Below are positions 24,694 through 32,767 of a stretch of 40,517 bases of DNA, in pieces. Each line of letters opens with the position of its first letter. Position 1 is the stretch's first letter. The position numbers and the translations under genes were made by a program. This stretch comes from Corynebacterium sp. (lineage in GTDB: Bacteria; Actinomycetota; Actinomycetes; Mycobacteriales; Mycobacteriaceae): contig JAUMUD010000019.1 in the NCBI GenBank assembly GCA_030530875.1, forward strand, positions 1-40,517, in the 5' to 3' direction. The notes beneath the pieces were generated by a model that saw only the letters and a program-made list of their open reading frames with translations, was not told the DNA's origin and searched no databases.

Positions 24694-25241
24694 AGTTTCA
24701 TTTTAATTCCGTGGGCAATATCCGCACAGCGCGCACGGTAGCTTTCCGGCGTGGCGATCACCACACCACTGCCCGCACGAACCTCTTTACCGAAATATCC
24801 CTCCGAAATTTCAGTATCCACCTCGGGAAATACCCAATTTTTCTGAATTTCCCCAAAATCCAGCACGATGTCCGTATCCACCGGCCCATCGCCAAATTCA
24901 ATATCCACACCCGCAGCCGCACTAATAGTCGCCAGCTCAGGAATCCACGCCATCTCCCGATAGAGCGGACCCCAAGCCGGATGCGGCAGGGCGCGAATCA
25001 CAGGACCCGTGCCACTGCCGACACGCGTCCCATCAACAGTAATGGCGGGATCAAGCACGAACAAACTATGGTCCCTGGCCGCACCCAGCTGCATCATCGC
25101 CGCATGGGTGAGCCTATCCGGAACCCTTGCCGCCCAGGAATCAAAATCCTCAGTAATGGGGTAGTGCTCCTCGAAGTACCACACCAACTGAGCACATTCT
25201 TCCCAAGCGCTTAGTCCCTGCTCATTCCCGCCAACCTGCAT
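24687..25241 (-). CDS. Conserved-looking hypothetical protein downstream of pepO
   Basis: A 184-residue, acidic, Trp-containing protein without signal peptide or membrane segment. No family is recognised. The ATG at 25241 is chosen because TAGGAG lies 4-5 nt upstream, inside the end of the metallopeptidase gene; the longer frame reaching 25343 would run far into that gene. The gap to the peptidase stop is 7 bp, and its 3' end overlaps the small membrane gene by 7 bp. The three genes form one translation-coupled unit. Confidence 0.7.
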   Translation of the reverse strand: MQVGGNEQGLSAWEECAQLVWYFEEHYPITEDFDSWAARVPDRLTHAAMMQLGAARDHSLFVLDPAITVDGTRVGSGTGPVIRALPHPAWGPLYREMAWIPELATISAAAGVDIEFGDGPVDTDIVLDFGEIQKNWVFPEVDTEISEGYFGKEVRAGSGVVIATPESYRARCADIAHGIKMKLC

Positions 25242-25248
25242 GATTCTC

Positions 25249-27117
25249 CTACCAAATAGTGACGCGCTTATCCTCAGCCACAAAGCATGGGCCCTCAGGG
25301 TCCACATCAAAAGCCTTGTAGAACTCAGGAATATTACCGGCAATCACATTACAACGGAACTCGGCAGGGGAGTGTGGGTCCATTGCCAAATACTGGGCAG
25401 CCAGCTGCGGACGAATCTTCGTACGCCACACCCGAGCCCAGCTAAAGAAGAGCTCCTGCAGCTCCTTGACCTCAGGTTCACGGCCGAGATACTTACCCAG
25501 AGCAACAATGGCAATACCCAAACCACCCAGGTCACCAATATTTTCACCAAGGGTGAAAGCACCATTAACCACAGGTGGGTTCTCCTGGCCCTGCTCCTTA
25601 ATCACAGTCGGTACCAGGCCCTGGAACTGGTCCACGAGCTTGCTCGTCAGCTTCTCAAATCCCGCACGGTCCTCATCGGTCCACCAGGAATTGAGGTTAC
25701 CTTCGCCATCGTACTGCGAGCCCTGATCATCAAAACCGTGGCCAATTTCGTGACCAATCACAGCGCCGATGCCACCGAAGTTTGCTGCCGGGCTAGCATC
25801 CGGGTCAAAGAACGGTGGCTGCAGAATTGCGGCCGGGAAGGTGATGGAGTTCATCACTGGGTTGTAGAAGGCGTTGACCATCTGTGGTGGGCAGAACCAC
25901 TCGTCGCGGTCCGCTGGCTTGCCCACCTTCGCCACCTCATGGTCGTGGTTGAAGGCGGCCGCAGCGCGCACATTGGCCATCAGGTCCGCGCCGAACTCCA
26001 GGCCGCTGAAGTCGCGCCACTTGTCTGGGTAGCCGATCTTTGGCTCAAATTTCCCAAGTTTCTCCAGAGCTTTTCGACGCGTCAGCTCACTCATCCAGGT
26101 CAGGTGGCTAATCCTGTCGTCATAGGCCTTAATCAGATAATCAACCAGCTCCAGCATTGCATCCTTGTGGGAAGCAGGGAAATACTTCTCCACGTAGAGC
26201 TTGCCGATTTCCTCTGCCACAGCACCCTCAGTCAGGCTCACGCCACGCTTCCAACGTGCACGCTGCTCAGTGGAGCCCTGCAGCACAGTACCGTAGAAAT
26301 CAAAGTTCGCCTTGGAAATCTCTGCAGGCAAAACACCAGCACGGTTACGCAGCACCTGCCACTTAGCCCACAGCTTCCAATCCTCCAGGCGCTCCTCAGT
26401 CAGAAGCTCCACGAGGTGGTCAACATAGGACGGCATGCCATTAACCACGCCGGTCTTTGGCAAGCCAGAAGCAGCCAGCAGCTCCTGAATAATCCCAGGC
26501 AGCTCCTCAAATTCCACCGGGTTGAAGGTCTTGAGCGCATCCCTGGACTCAGTCACAGTCCAGTGGCCACGAGCAATATCAGTCTCCAGCGCCAAAATCC
26601 TATCGGCAGCACCAGCAGGGTCCTCATCCAACTTACCCAGGCCAATCATGCGCTCAAGGTGAGCACGGAACTTCTCCAGAACTTCCCTGTGGCCTTCCTC
26701 CCGATAATAAGCCTCATCTGGCAGGGACAAGCCAGCCTGGTACAGGTACGCCTTGACCGCAACAGACTTCGAGTCCTTCGTAATGTAATAACCCAGCGGG
26801 GCGCTAATCCCATAGCGATAGCCAGCACCGAGGGCCTTAGCCAAATCAGAAACAGACTCCACCTCATAGAGGGCAAAATCTTCCGCAAGGGCATCCAAAC
26901 CACGGGCCTCAATAGCATCCTCATCCATAAAGGATCGGTACAGGGTACCCGCACGGCCATTGTCGGCCTCAATCAACTCATGGCAGCGCTTTTCGCTCAA
27001 ATCACGCAGCACATAAAAGTTGCCATCAACACCACGGTCAGCAGGAATCTCATGATTCGCCAACCACTCACCATTGATATACGTAAAAAGGTCACGCATA
27101 GGCAGTTTCTCTGTCAT
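25249..27117 (-). CDS. pepO: M13-family zinc metallopeptidase (PepO/neprilysin-like)
   Basis: A 622-residue M13 peptidase. The zinc motif is GHEIGHGFDDQG (HExxH), preceded by NSITFPAAILQPPFF and followed by GENIGDLGGL, which carries the third zinc ligand Glu (ExxxD). The C-terminal SPAEFRCNV is also family-typical. M13 enzymes cut small peptides; Zmp1 of mycobacteria is a relative. No signal peptide is seen, so the enzyme is probably cytoplasmic or leaderlessly exported. AAGGAG is 4 nt before the ATG at 27117. It is first in a unit with two unknown genes, and diverges from the anchored protein/PrsW pair across 31 bp. Confidence 0.92.
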   Translation of the reverse strand: MTEKLPMRDLFTYINGEWLANHEIPADRGVDGNFYVLRDLSEKRCHELIEADNGRAGTLYRSFMDEDAIEARGLDALAEDFALYEVESVSDLAKALGAGYRYGISAPLGYYITKDSKSVAVKAYLYQAGLSLPDEAYYREEGHREVLEKFRAHLERMIGLGKLDEDPAGAADRILALETDIARGHWTVTESRDALKTFNPVEFEELPGIIQELLAASGLPKTGVVNGMPSYVDHLVELLTEERLEDWKLWAKWQVLRNRAGVLPAEISKANFDFYGTVLQGSTEQRARWKRGVSLTEGAVAEEIGKLYVEKYFPASHKDAMLELVDYLIKAYDDRISHLTWMSELTRRKALEKLGKFEPKIGYPDKWRDFSGLEFGADLMANVRAAAAFNHDHEVAKVGKPADRDEWFCPPQMVNAFYNPVMNSITFPAAILQPPFFDPDASPAANFGGIGAVIGHEIGHGFDDQGSQYDGEGNLNSWWTDEDRAGFEKLTSKLVDQFQGLVPTVIKEQGQENPPVVNGAFTLGENIGDLGGLGIAIVALGKYLGREPEVKELQELFFSWARVWRTKIRPQLAAQYLAMDPHSPAEFRCNVIAGNIPEFYKAFDVDPEGPCFVAEDKRVTIW

Positions 27118-27136
27118 AGGACTCCTTAAAATCAGG

Positions 27137-27148
27137 TATCGTATCTAT
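27137..27148 (+). promoter_or_regulatory. -10 box for leaderless mRNA of the PrsW partner
   Basis: TATCGT (27137-27142) is followed by 6 nt and ATG 27149. It lies in the 31-bp gap diverging from pepO. Confidence 0.5.
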
Positions 27149-27712
27149 ATGTACAAGTCTATCGTGGGTCTGGGCCTTCGTGGGTGGGTGCTGCTTTTTC
27201 TCATTCCCGCCCTTGCTCTCGGTATTCCCGACCTTGCCATCCGCATTCTGCCCGCGCCGGATAACTATACCCAGGTCACAGCCGGCGACACCCCCATTGG
27301 CAATTACCGCTGCGCAGTCGACACAGGCGCCGTAACTAGTGCCTGGGATTGTGGGGACGCCTATATAGCCACAATGGTTTATGACGTCACAGATGATCTC
27401 GATTCCCCCGATCGCACCAATGAAGAATTGCTCGATCTCACTACCAGGCGCTTCATTCGCCTCATCGATACCCTCGTCGCGCAGTCCATCGCCTATAACC
27501 TAACCCCCATCCAGCCCACGCATGAGGGTGAAGGTCTCGTCACTCAGCTGGACACCGGTGTGGTCATTACCGCCATCAAAGGCAATGAGATTTACGCCGC
27601 CTATGTCGAACCTCTCGGCCGTAAGAATAATTCCGCGCCTTTTGTCGCCGCAGCCAAGGAAGCAATTGTGAATACCGGTCCACAGCCAGGGAGCCACGCC
27701 AATGAAACCTAA
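27149..27712 (+). CDS. Membrane-anchored extracytoplasmic protein, unknown function
   Basis: A 187-residue protein with one N-terminal hydrophobic segment (about 12-34) that is either an uncleaved anchor or a signal peptide, then a soluble domain with two Cys close together (YRCAV and WDCGD) that may form a disulfide outside the cell. No family recognised. The start is chosen by the TATCGT box 6 nt upstream; a longer frame would begin inside pepO. The 3' end overlaps the PrsW-family gene by 11 bp, so the two are translationally coupled and may act together, for instance as protease and partner or substrate (inference). Confidence 0.72.
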   Translation: MYKSIVGLGLRGWVLLFLIPALALGIPDLAIRILPAPDNYTQVTAGDTPIGNYRCAVDTGAVTSAWDCGDAYIATMVYDVTDDLDSPDRTNEELLDLTTRRFIRLIDTLVAQSIAYNLTPIQPTHEGEGLVTQLDTGVVITAIKGNEIYAAYVEPLGRKNNSAPFVAAAKEAIVNTGPQPGSHANET

Positions 27713-28559
27713 AAAATTCAACCTCGTCCTGCTATTTCTGTGGATTTTCGCGATTTTTGCCGCCATTGCCAATGGCGCCTTCCATCTGGTGATCTCAATC
27801 ATCGTCAACCCCGAGGTAAGCCTTGGCCTCAATGGGCTCATCCTCATTCTGTGGATTGCGCTGACTTTCCTCCTCATTCGCTTCACTCCACTGCGCAAGA
27901 TGTGCCCACCGCGAGCCCTCAACTGGGCGCCCCTCGCATTCCTGCTCGGCGGCGGTGGCGTCATGCTCCCCATTTACTTCACCGAAGACTTCGGCACTAT
28001 TGCCAATTTCCTCCACTGGCCAGCCACCAGTATGTCCTGGGGTGGCGCCTACCCTGAGGAAATATTGAAACTCCTCGGCGCACTAGTCCTCGGTTTCGCC
28101 ATTCCGCAGGTCCGCCGCCCGTGGCAGTTCGCCATGATTGCTTTTGTCATCGGCCTGGGTTTTGAGTGTGTTGAGAATTTCCAATATGGCATCTTCGGTG
28201 GCATCATGGACCCCATCAGTGATGCCGATGGTCTCATTCAAACCTGGATTATCCGCACCATCGTTGGCCCGTGGATTCACTGCATACTTGCAGCAATGAG
28301 CACCTATTTTGTTTCTATGGCAATTCTGCGTGCTGATTTCTCTGCTTCTCGACGCACCCTCACAGCTTTCGCAGGTTGGTTCTGGTCTTTCTTCCTGCAT
28401 TTCCTTTATAACTACAGCCCCAACAATACTGAACCCCACTACATCACTTTTGGTGTGGCCCTCGTCCTTATGATTATTAGTTTCATCCTTGTGATGCGCC
28501 ATGCCTACAAGGGCTATAAAGCCGATGAGGAGGCGCGCACCAACTGGCAATTCTGCTAA
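27702..28559 (+). CDS. PrsW-family intramembrane metalloprotease
   Basis: A 285-residue polytopic membrane protein with about eight hydrophobic segments. PrsW-type active-site motifs are visible: PEEILKLL with Glu119-Glu120 and Lys123, GFECVENF with Glu155 and Asn159, His193 in GPWIHC and His233 in FFLHFLYN. In Bacillus PrsW makes the first cut in the anti-sigma factor RsiW; the substrate in corynebacteria is not evident here. It overlaps the anchored protein gene by 11 bp. A sigma-region-4-like protein is encoded 3.6 kb away, without proof of a link. Confidence 0.85.
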   Translation: MKPKKFNLVLLFLWIFAIFAAIANGAFHLVISIIVNPEVSLGLNGLILILWIALTFLLIRFTPLRKMCPPRALNWAPLAFLLGGGGVMLPIYFTEDFGTIANFLHWPATSMSWGGAYPEEILKLLGALVLGFAIPQVRRPWQFAMIAFVIGLGFECVENFQYGIFGGIMDPISDADGLIQTWIIRTIVGPWIHCILAAMSTYFVSMAILRADFSASRRTLTAFAGWFWSFFLHFLYNYSPNNTEPHYITFGVALVLMIISFILVMRHAYKGYKADEEARTNWQFC

Positions 28560-28641
28560 AAACCTGAATGCACTCACAGGTTCTGAAAAAATTGTGACTA
28601 ATGTTGTGCGTGTTGCGCATGGTGAACTTGTTACTTTGTCG

Positions 28642-28653
28642 TAATCTAATCAC
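28642..28653 (+). promoter_or_regulatory. -10 box for leaderless GH25 gene mRNA
   Basis: TAATCT (28642-28647) lies 6 nt before ATG 28654, and there is no ribosome site. Confidence 0.55.
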
Positions 28654-29772
28654 ATGCGTATTTCCAAGAAGACGGCGTTCGGCCTGCTCCTGCCGATTAT
28701 TGCCCTCCTGGTTGCTGTCGCAATGTTGAGCACTCACCTCAGTGCATCCCGCGCCACCGCTTTTGGCGCAGGCGTGCCAAGCGGTGTGGATGTAGCCTCT
28801 CACCAGCACACTCAGGGCGATATTGACTGGACTCAGGTCGCAGGATCCGGTCAGCGTTATGCCTTTGTCAAGGCCACTGAAGGTACAAATTATGTCAATC
28901 CGTTCTATGAGTCTGACGTAACCCGTGCAGCTCAGGCCGGAATGTATGTTGGCGCTTATCACTATGCCAAGCCAGCCCAGTCGGCTGCTGCCCAGGCTGC
29001 TGCTTTTGCCATCCAGATTGCTAAGCTCCCAACTCCATCCCTGCCACCAGTCCTTGATATTGAGGTCAATGATGGTGTGGATGTTGCCGGCATGCAGGCC
29101 TGGACCCGCACCTTCGTCAGCGAGGTCAAGCGCCTCACCGGCCGCGATGTCATGATTTATACCTACCGCTACTTCTGGGAAGCTCAGATGGGCAATACCA
29201 CTGAGTTCAACTACCTACCACTGTGGATGGCCGCTTACCAGGCCACCGCACCAACCGTCATTCCTGGTGGTTGGTCCTACATGACCTTCTGGCAGAATTC
29301 CTCCACCGGTAATATCCCAGGCATCCTGGGCAATGTGGATACCAACCTCTTCAACGGTACTGAGGCCCAGCTCGCTGGCTTCCTCGCTGGTAATACCTTC
29401 GGTCTTGGCTCCTTGCTCTATGGTGGCATGGATCTGGCAGGCATTACCGACGGCATCAATAACCTCGTTGCCTTCGGCCAGGCCAATCCAGGTGTGGTCT
29501 CCACCATCCTCGCAGTGGCCGCCGGTGTGGTCGGTATCGGCCTGCTGGTCAGCGCCGCTCAGGCCACCGGTATGGACCTCGGCCCAGCCCAGGGTCTGGC
29601 CAACCTGGTTCAGGATCTGATTAGCCGTGGCGGTCTTCCAATCGCCGACCTGCAGAATATGCTCCAGGCTGGTAGCTACACTGTCGGTGACCTCATCATC
29701 CTGCTGCAGAATGCCGCAAAGGCCATTGGCGTTGTCCAGGACACTGCCAATACCATTGGTGCAGCTAACTAG
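28654..29772 (+). CDS. Secreted GH25 lysozyme-like muramidase
   Basis: A 372-residue exported protein. A signal peptide covers about 1-37. The GH25 domain (about 42-240) begins with GVDVASHQ (Asp46), then FVKATEG (Glu76), GAYHYA and LDIEV with the catalytic-type Asp135/Glu137, and ends near the WSYMTFWQNSS strand. GH25 enzymes cleave the MurNAc-GlcNAc bond of peptidoglycan. A C-terminal extension (about 245-372) contains a hydrophobic stretch (about 285-305) and helical, Gly/Ala/Leu-rich sequence, which could anchor it or mediate envelope binding. It is followed by a strong terminator, so it is a single-gene unit. Confidence 0.9.
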   Translation: MRISKKTAFGLLLPIIALLVAVAMLSTHLSASRATAFGAGVPSGVDVASHQHTQGDIDWTQVAGSGQRYAFVKATEGTNYVNPFYESDVTRAAQAGMYVGAYHYAKPAQSAAAQAAAFAIQIAKLPTPSLPPVLDIEVNDGVDVAGMQAWTRTFVSEVKRLTGRDVMIYTYRYFWEAQMGNTTEFNYLPLWMAAYQATAPTVIPGGWSYMTFWQNSSTGNIPGILGNVDTNLFNGTEAQLAGFLAGNTFGLGSLLYGGMDLAGITDGINNLVAFGQANPGVVSTILAVAAGVVGIGLLVSAAQATGMDLGPAQGLANLVQDLISRGGLPIADLQNMLQAGSYTVGDLIILLQNAAKAIGVVQDTANTIGAAN

Positions 29773-29787
29773 CGATAATACGCATCG

Positions 29788-29817
29788 AACCCGAGCTTCG
29801 GCTCGGGTTTTCTTTTT
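29788..29817 (+). terminator. Rho-independent terminator of the GH25 gene
   Basis: AACCCGAGC (29788-29796), loop TTCG, GCTCGGGTT (29801-29809), followed by TTCTTTTT. Confidence 0.93.
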
Positions 29818-29842
29818 GCACAGAAAAGGTAACGCATAATAA

Positions 29843-29891
29843 TCTCATGGCGATATTCTTCCCGTAAGGCTAAATCTCCATGAGAAAGGAG
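29843..29891 (+). promoter_or_regulatory. 5' leader inverted repeat touching the ribosome site
   Basis: TCTCATGG (29843-29850) and CCATGAGA (29878-29885) are perfect 8-bp inverted repeats. The right arm overlaps the first base of the ribosome site AAAGGAG (29885-29891) of the secreted protein gene. A TAATAAT -10-like stretch is just upstream (29837-29843). If the left arm is transcribed, the hairpin could limit ribosome access; alternatively it is an operator. Confidence 0.4.
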
Positions 29892-29897
29892 CTTCCC

Positions 29898-30731
29898 ATG
29901 AAGCACCGCCTCCTCGCAGCCACACTGGCTGCCTCCCTGATTGCACCGCTGGCTGCGGCTCCCGCCCAGGCCGCGGAACTCACGGTAACCCCTATCCTCA
30001 ACTGCACCCTGACTCGTACCACAGATGAGAGGACCGCAGAGAGTAATCTGCGTGTGGCCATGAGTGTTGAGGATGTCCTCGCGGAGGCCACCGCACGCTA
30101 CTCCGAGCCTGCTGTAAAAACAGCTTTTGATGCATTCGCCCAGCAGTACAGCGAGTTTTTGAACGTCGCCCCGAGCGTCCCAATGCTCGACAACGCATGG
30201 GATGCCACCATCTCCCCAAAGCGCAATGCCGCTATGGATGCCTTCGCCAATCTCATGACTGTGCTCGGTCGAAGCAGCTACGAGATTGATACCCGCAAGA
30301 GCAATGTCGCCACCCTGGGCTTCCTCTTCGCCGACTCTCAGATGGGTGGCTATAGCCCTGGCTATAATTATTCGAATTCCACCTCGACGAACCTGATTCT
30401 TTCCTTCTTCACCCAGCTCGGTGCCGCCACCGTGGGTTCCGCAGGTTCCCAGTATCCCCGCGCCCTGGATTTTGACAAGGCCACCTGGGATAGTGCCCCC
30501 ACCTGGTCGCCTTTTGACTGCCTGCGTCTCACCTTCACCGGTGGTTCCCAGGTTATCGCTAACCCCGCCCGCTATATGATCTGGAGCAACCCTACCTATA
30601 CTTTCTGGCGTTTTGCCGCATTGTCCCAGGACATTCTGCGCTTGGCCGGTCTCAATAATGACCGCCTCAATGCCCGCGCAGCCCAGCTCTATCCTGGCGC
30701 CATTGCTATTGAGCGCCAGGCCCTGGGCTAA
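29898..30731 (+). CDS. Secreted protein, unknown function
   Basis: A 277-residue exported protein with a clear signal peptide (1-26: Lys-His-Arg start, Leu/Ala core, cleavage at AQA) and a mature part rich in aromatic and small residues, with two Cys (residues 36 and about 211) that could pair. I do not recognise a domain. The ATG at 29898 is chosen because AAAGGAG lies 6 nt upstream; an ATG at 29880 precedes that site and is rejected. It follows the GH25 muramidase but is separated from it by a terminator. An envelope role is inferred only from context. Confidence 0.78.
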   Translation: MKHRLLAATLAASLIAPLAAAPAQAAELTVTPILNCTLTRTTDERTAESNLRVAMSVEDVLAEATARYSEPAVKTAFDAFAQQYSEFLNVAPSVPMLDNAWDATISPKRNAAMDAFANLMTVLGRSSYEIDTRKSNVATLGFLFADSQMGGYSPGYNYSNSTSTNLILSFFTQLGAATVGSAGSQYPRALDFDKATWDSAPTWSPFDCLRLTFTGGSQVIANPARYMIWSNPTYTFWRFAALSQDILRLAGLNNDRLNARAAQLYPGAIAIERQALG

Positions 30732-30755
30732 AAAACTGGGCTAAAATCCACAAAA

Positions 30756-30795
30756 ACTCCTGTTGGCTCTACTCATCGGTAGAATCAGCAGGAGT
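30756..30795. terminator. Bidirectional hairpin between convergent genes
   Basis: ACTCCTGTTG (30756-30765) pairs with CAGCAGGAGT (30786-30795), with an inner TCTAC/GTAGA stem (30768-30772 with 30779-30783). On the minus strand TTTTT follows the stem, giving a good terminator for the DUF4185 gene. On plus the tail is only ATTTT. Confidence 0.7.
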
Positions 30796-30822
30796 CCATT
30801 TTGTGATGGCGAGGACGTAGCT

Positions 30823-31965
30823 CTAGATCAAACTAGTCTTGAAGTGCAGAGTTCGATATAGATCCAAGTCGCGGTTCGGAGTTTGATGCAGTTGCTCGAG
30901 GGCGACGTTAGCGATGTGGGTGTGCCACTGAGAAACATAAAAATGTAGGTCATTCAGGTGGCTGTATGGGTGAATGGTCGGTGCATAGAGATTAGGAAGC
31001 ACGCGATTATTCAAATCTGTGCTGTGCACCTCCCATAGCCCTTCCGGGCGAGGTGCGACAGCGAACTTAACTGATGCAGCTGCACCTTCACCAAATTCAC
31101 ACCAGGCCAGTACGACCTTGCCGTCAATCATCTGGGCGTTAATCTCGCCAATGCCATTTCGTCCGGCTGGGCGCAGGATTGGGGTACTTGTCGTTCCCCA
31201 GTCCCAGTAGCCATTGCCGCGGTCACCCCAGAAGCGGTAAGCACTCCTATCGAAAATCTTGTCAACTGGCACGCGCATCAAGTGGATTCCGCCTCCCTTC
31301 CAGCGGCCCTCGTTCGTACCGTAGATATAGAGGTACTGCTGGTTGCCTTCGGCCGGGAGGATGAGCATCGAATTATTCTGGAAATGGCTCCATTCGCTGC
31401 CGTCATTAGGGAAATCAAAATTAGTTCGTTCCCAGTCTTCACCATGCTCCTGGCGCGAAATCCACAGTCGGCTGTGGTAGGTAGTCCAACTACCGCCGAG
31501 GCTTTCTGGATTCCACGACTTAATAGCAAAAGTACTCATGAGGAACTCGCCATTTGGCAACTGAATCAGATCACACGGAATATTTGTGAAGCCATCAGGA
31601 AGTAGACCGGCTTGAGGAGTACCACGGTGCTCATAGTCGATCATCTGCTTTGCATGTGCACCGCCAATGGCATTGTCCCATTTGATCTTTGAATTCAAAT
31701 CGCGGTTACTCTGGCGCAGGCCGACTGGCGAGCGATGGTCCGCACCACCAACATGGTCAGCGAATGTATCGCCGAAAATGGTGATTGTATAGTTCGATTT
31801 CGATACATCTCGTGCACGGCAGGCAGCGAGATTATCGCGGAACCAGCAGGGAGCAACATAACCGAGGTCTGTTGCGCCGATGCCCCAACGATCTGTTCGA
31901 GAGTCAGCACTTACTGCTTTGGCACCAGTAATCTGACCGAGGTTCTGAACTTTAAGCATCGCCAT
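30823..31965 (-). CDS. DUF4185 protein, putative GH183-type endo-D-arabinanase
   Basis: A 380-residue protein with the beta-propeller-like DUF4185 signature: WGIGATDLGYVAPCWF (27-42), ITIFGDTFAD (61-70), a central GFTNIPCDLIQLPNGEFLMS and a late LYAPTIHPYS. Mycobacterial DUF4185 proteins define glycoside hydrolase family GH183, endo-D-arabinanases acting on arabinogalactan and lipoarabinomannan. Asp33 and Asp66 are candidate catalytic acids. No signal peptide is present (start MAMLKVQNLG), so reaching the wall arabinan would need another route, such as lysis or a phage-like release. AAGGAG lies 7 nt before the ATG. It is divergent to the regulator-like gene at 32168 and ends at a bidirectional hairpin. 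Confidence 0.75.
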   Translation of the reverse strand: MAMLKVQNLGQITGAKAVSADSRTDRWGIGATDLGYVAPCWFRDNLAACRARDVSKSNYTITIFGDTFADHVGGADHRSPVGLRQSNRDLNSKIKWDNAIGGAHAKQMIDYEHRGTPQAGLLPDGFTNIPCDLIQLPNGEFLMSTFAIKSWNPESLGGSWTTYHSRLWISRQEHGEDWERTNFDFPNDGSEWSHFQNNSMLILPAEGNQQYLYIYGTNEGRWKGGGIHLMRVPVDKIFDRSAYRFWGDRGNGYWDWGTTSTPILRPAGRNGIGEINAQMIDGKVVLAWCEFGEGAAASVKFAVAPRPEGLWEVHSTDLNNRVLPNLYAPTIHPYSHLNDLHFYVSQWHTHIANVALEQLHQTPNRDLDLYRTLHFKTSLI

Positions 31966-32015
31966 AATAATGCTCCTTATCTCTTGGTATCCTCCGGTAG
32001 AGGAGGAAGAACTGA

Positions 32016-32027
32016 CGTCATATGACG
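32016..32027. promoter_or_regulatory. 12-bp perfect palindrome between DUF4185 and regulator genes
   Basis: CGTCATATGACG is a perfect palindrome in the 202-bp divergent intergenic region. A CCTCC-GGTAGA-GGAGG hairpin (31991-32006) lies nearer the DUF4185 start. It could be an operator for a dimeric regulator shared by both genes. The rest of the gap shows no other clear element beyond a TAATCT box at 32151-32156, 11 nt before the GTG at 32168. Confidence 0.4.
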
Positions 32028-32167
32028 GAGGGGAATTTTTCCTCTCACTTACTAGTCGCCGACACTGAACTTTTTCGGAAAACTGCAGGTTATTGGTGTT
32101 CTTTGACTAGTTTAGTGCTCCGTGATGCATTTAACATTTTGAGTGCCGTGTAATCTAAAATGGCTGC

Positions 32168-32767
32168 GTGCGGATACTTTCGAACAACTTTCGGAAACAA
32201 CTTGCTTATCCCGCGGGAAAAGAAGCTCTTGAATGGAGCCGGGATCTCAGGCAAACTGTAGCTATGAGAAAAAATGTTCAGTTAAAAACCAATGAAATTC
32301 GAATTGCTACGCGCCATGGGCAAGCGACTCTGACCTTGGATCCGCGAGATTACAGCGATGAGGTCGTGACTTATTTGAAAGATTCCGGCTCGGCAAGTGC
32401 TGCCCGGTGTGATTATTTGGCCATGATTCGTCAAGAGTTTCGAATGAAAAAGAATGATGAAGCTCGCTGCGTGGGACCGCTGGATAATGTCGACCCGAGC
32501 AGGGTTCAGATTGTGGATATTGAGCGGAGAGTGTGCGAACGCCTTTATTGCGATGAGCTTTTGAGTCGACTCTCACAAACTGATGCGAGGTGGCTATTTC
32601 AACATGCGGCACTCGGCTTAACCTTCATGGAATTAGCCAGGGAGGCCCTCCCCCATGGGACACCGGCGGCGCAGCGCAGAAAAGCAGACGCAATTCGCAA
32701 GCGAGTTAAAGCCGCAATGGCTTTATTAAGGAAGAAGGGGAGTGATTGGAGTGAATTCAATAATTAG
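32168..32767 (+). CDS. Sigma-70 region 4-like helix-turn-helix protein
   Basis: A 199-residue basic protein. The C-terminal part, LSQTDARWLFQHAALGLTFMELAREAL followed by IRKRVKAAMALLRKK, looks like a sigma region 4 helix-turn-helix (residues about 133-192). No region 2 (-10 binding) is visible, so it is not a full sigma factor; it could be a DNA-binding regulator or phage-type activator. GTG 32168 is used because TAATCT ends 11 nt before it; ATG 32264, 32 codons later, is an alternative start. It diverges from the DUF4185 gene and overlaps the next gene by 17 bp. Confidence 0.55.
   Translation: MRILSNNFRKQLAYPAGKEALEWSRDLRQTVAMRKNVQLKTNEIRIATRHGQATLTLDPRDYSDEVVTYLKDSGSASAARCDYLAMIRQEFRMKKNDEARCVGPLDNVDPSRVQIVDIERRVCERLYCDELLSRLSQTDARWLFQHAALGLTFMELAREALPHGTPAAQRRKADAIRKRVKAAMALLRKKGSDWSEFNN

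Noticed and set aside
25240-27129. Plus-strand open frame of 629 codons
   Set aside because: Antisense to the M13 peptidase, which has HExxH and all family blocks. No ribosome site or domain on the plus strand.
29847-29867. Six-codon leader peptide before the secreted protein gene
   Set aside because: It has no ribosome site and no regulatory codon pattern; its ATG is better explained as part of the inverted repeat.
32160-32261. 33-codon upstream frame ending 2 nt before ATG 32264
   Set aside because: The likely -10 box (32151-32156) puts transcription start near 32163, which would exclude its ATG; GTG 32168 of the longer frame is the simpler start.
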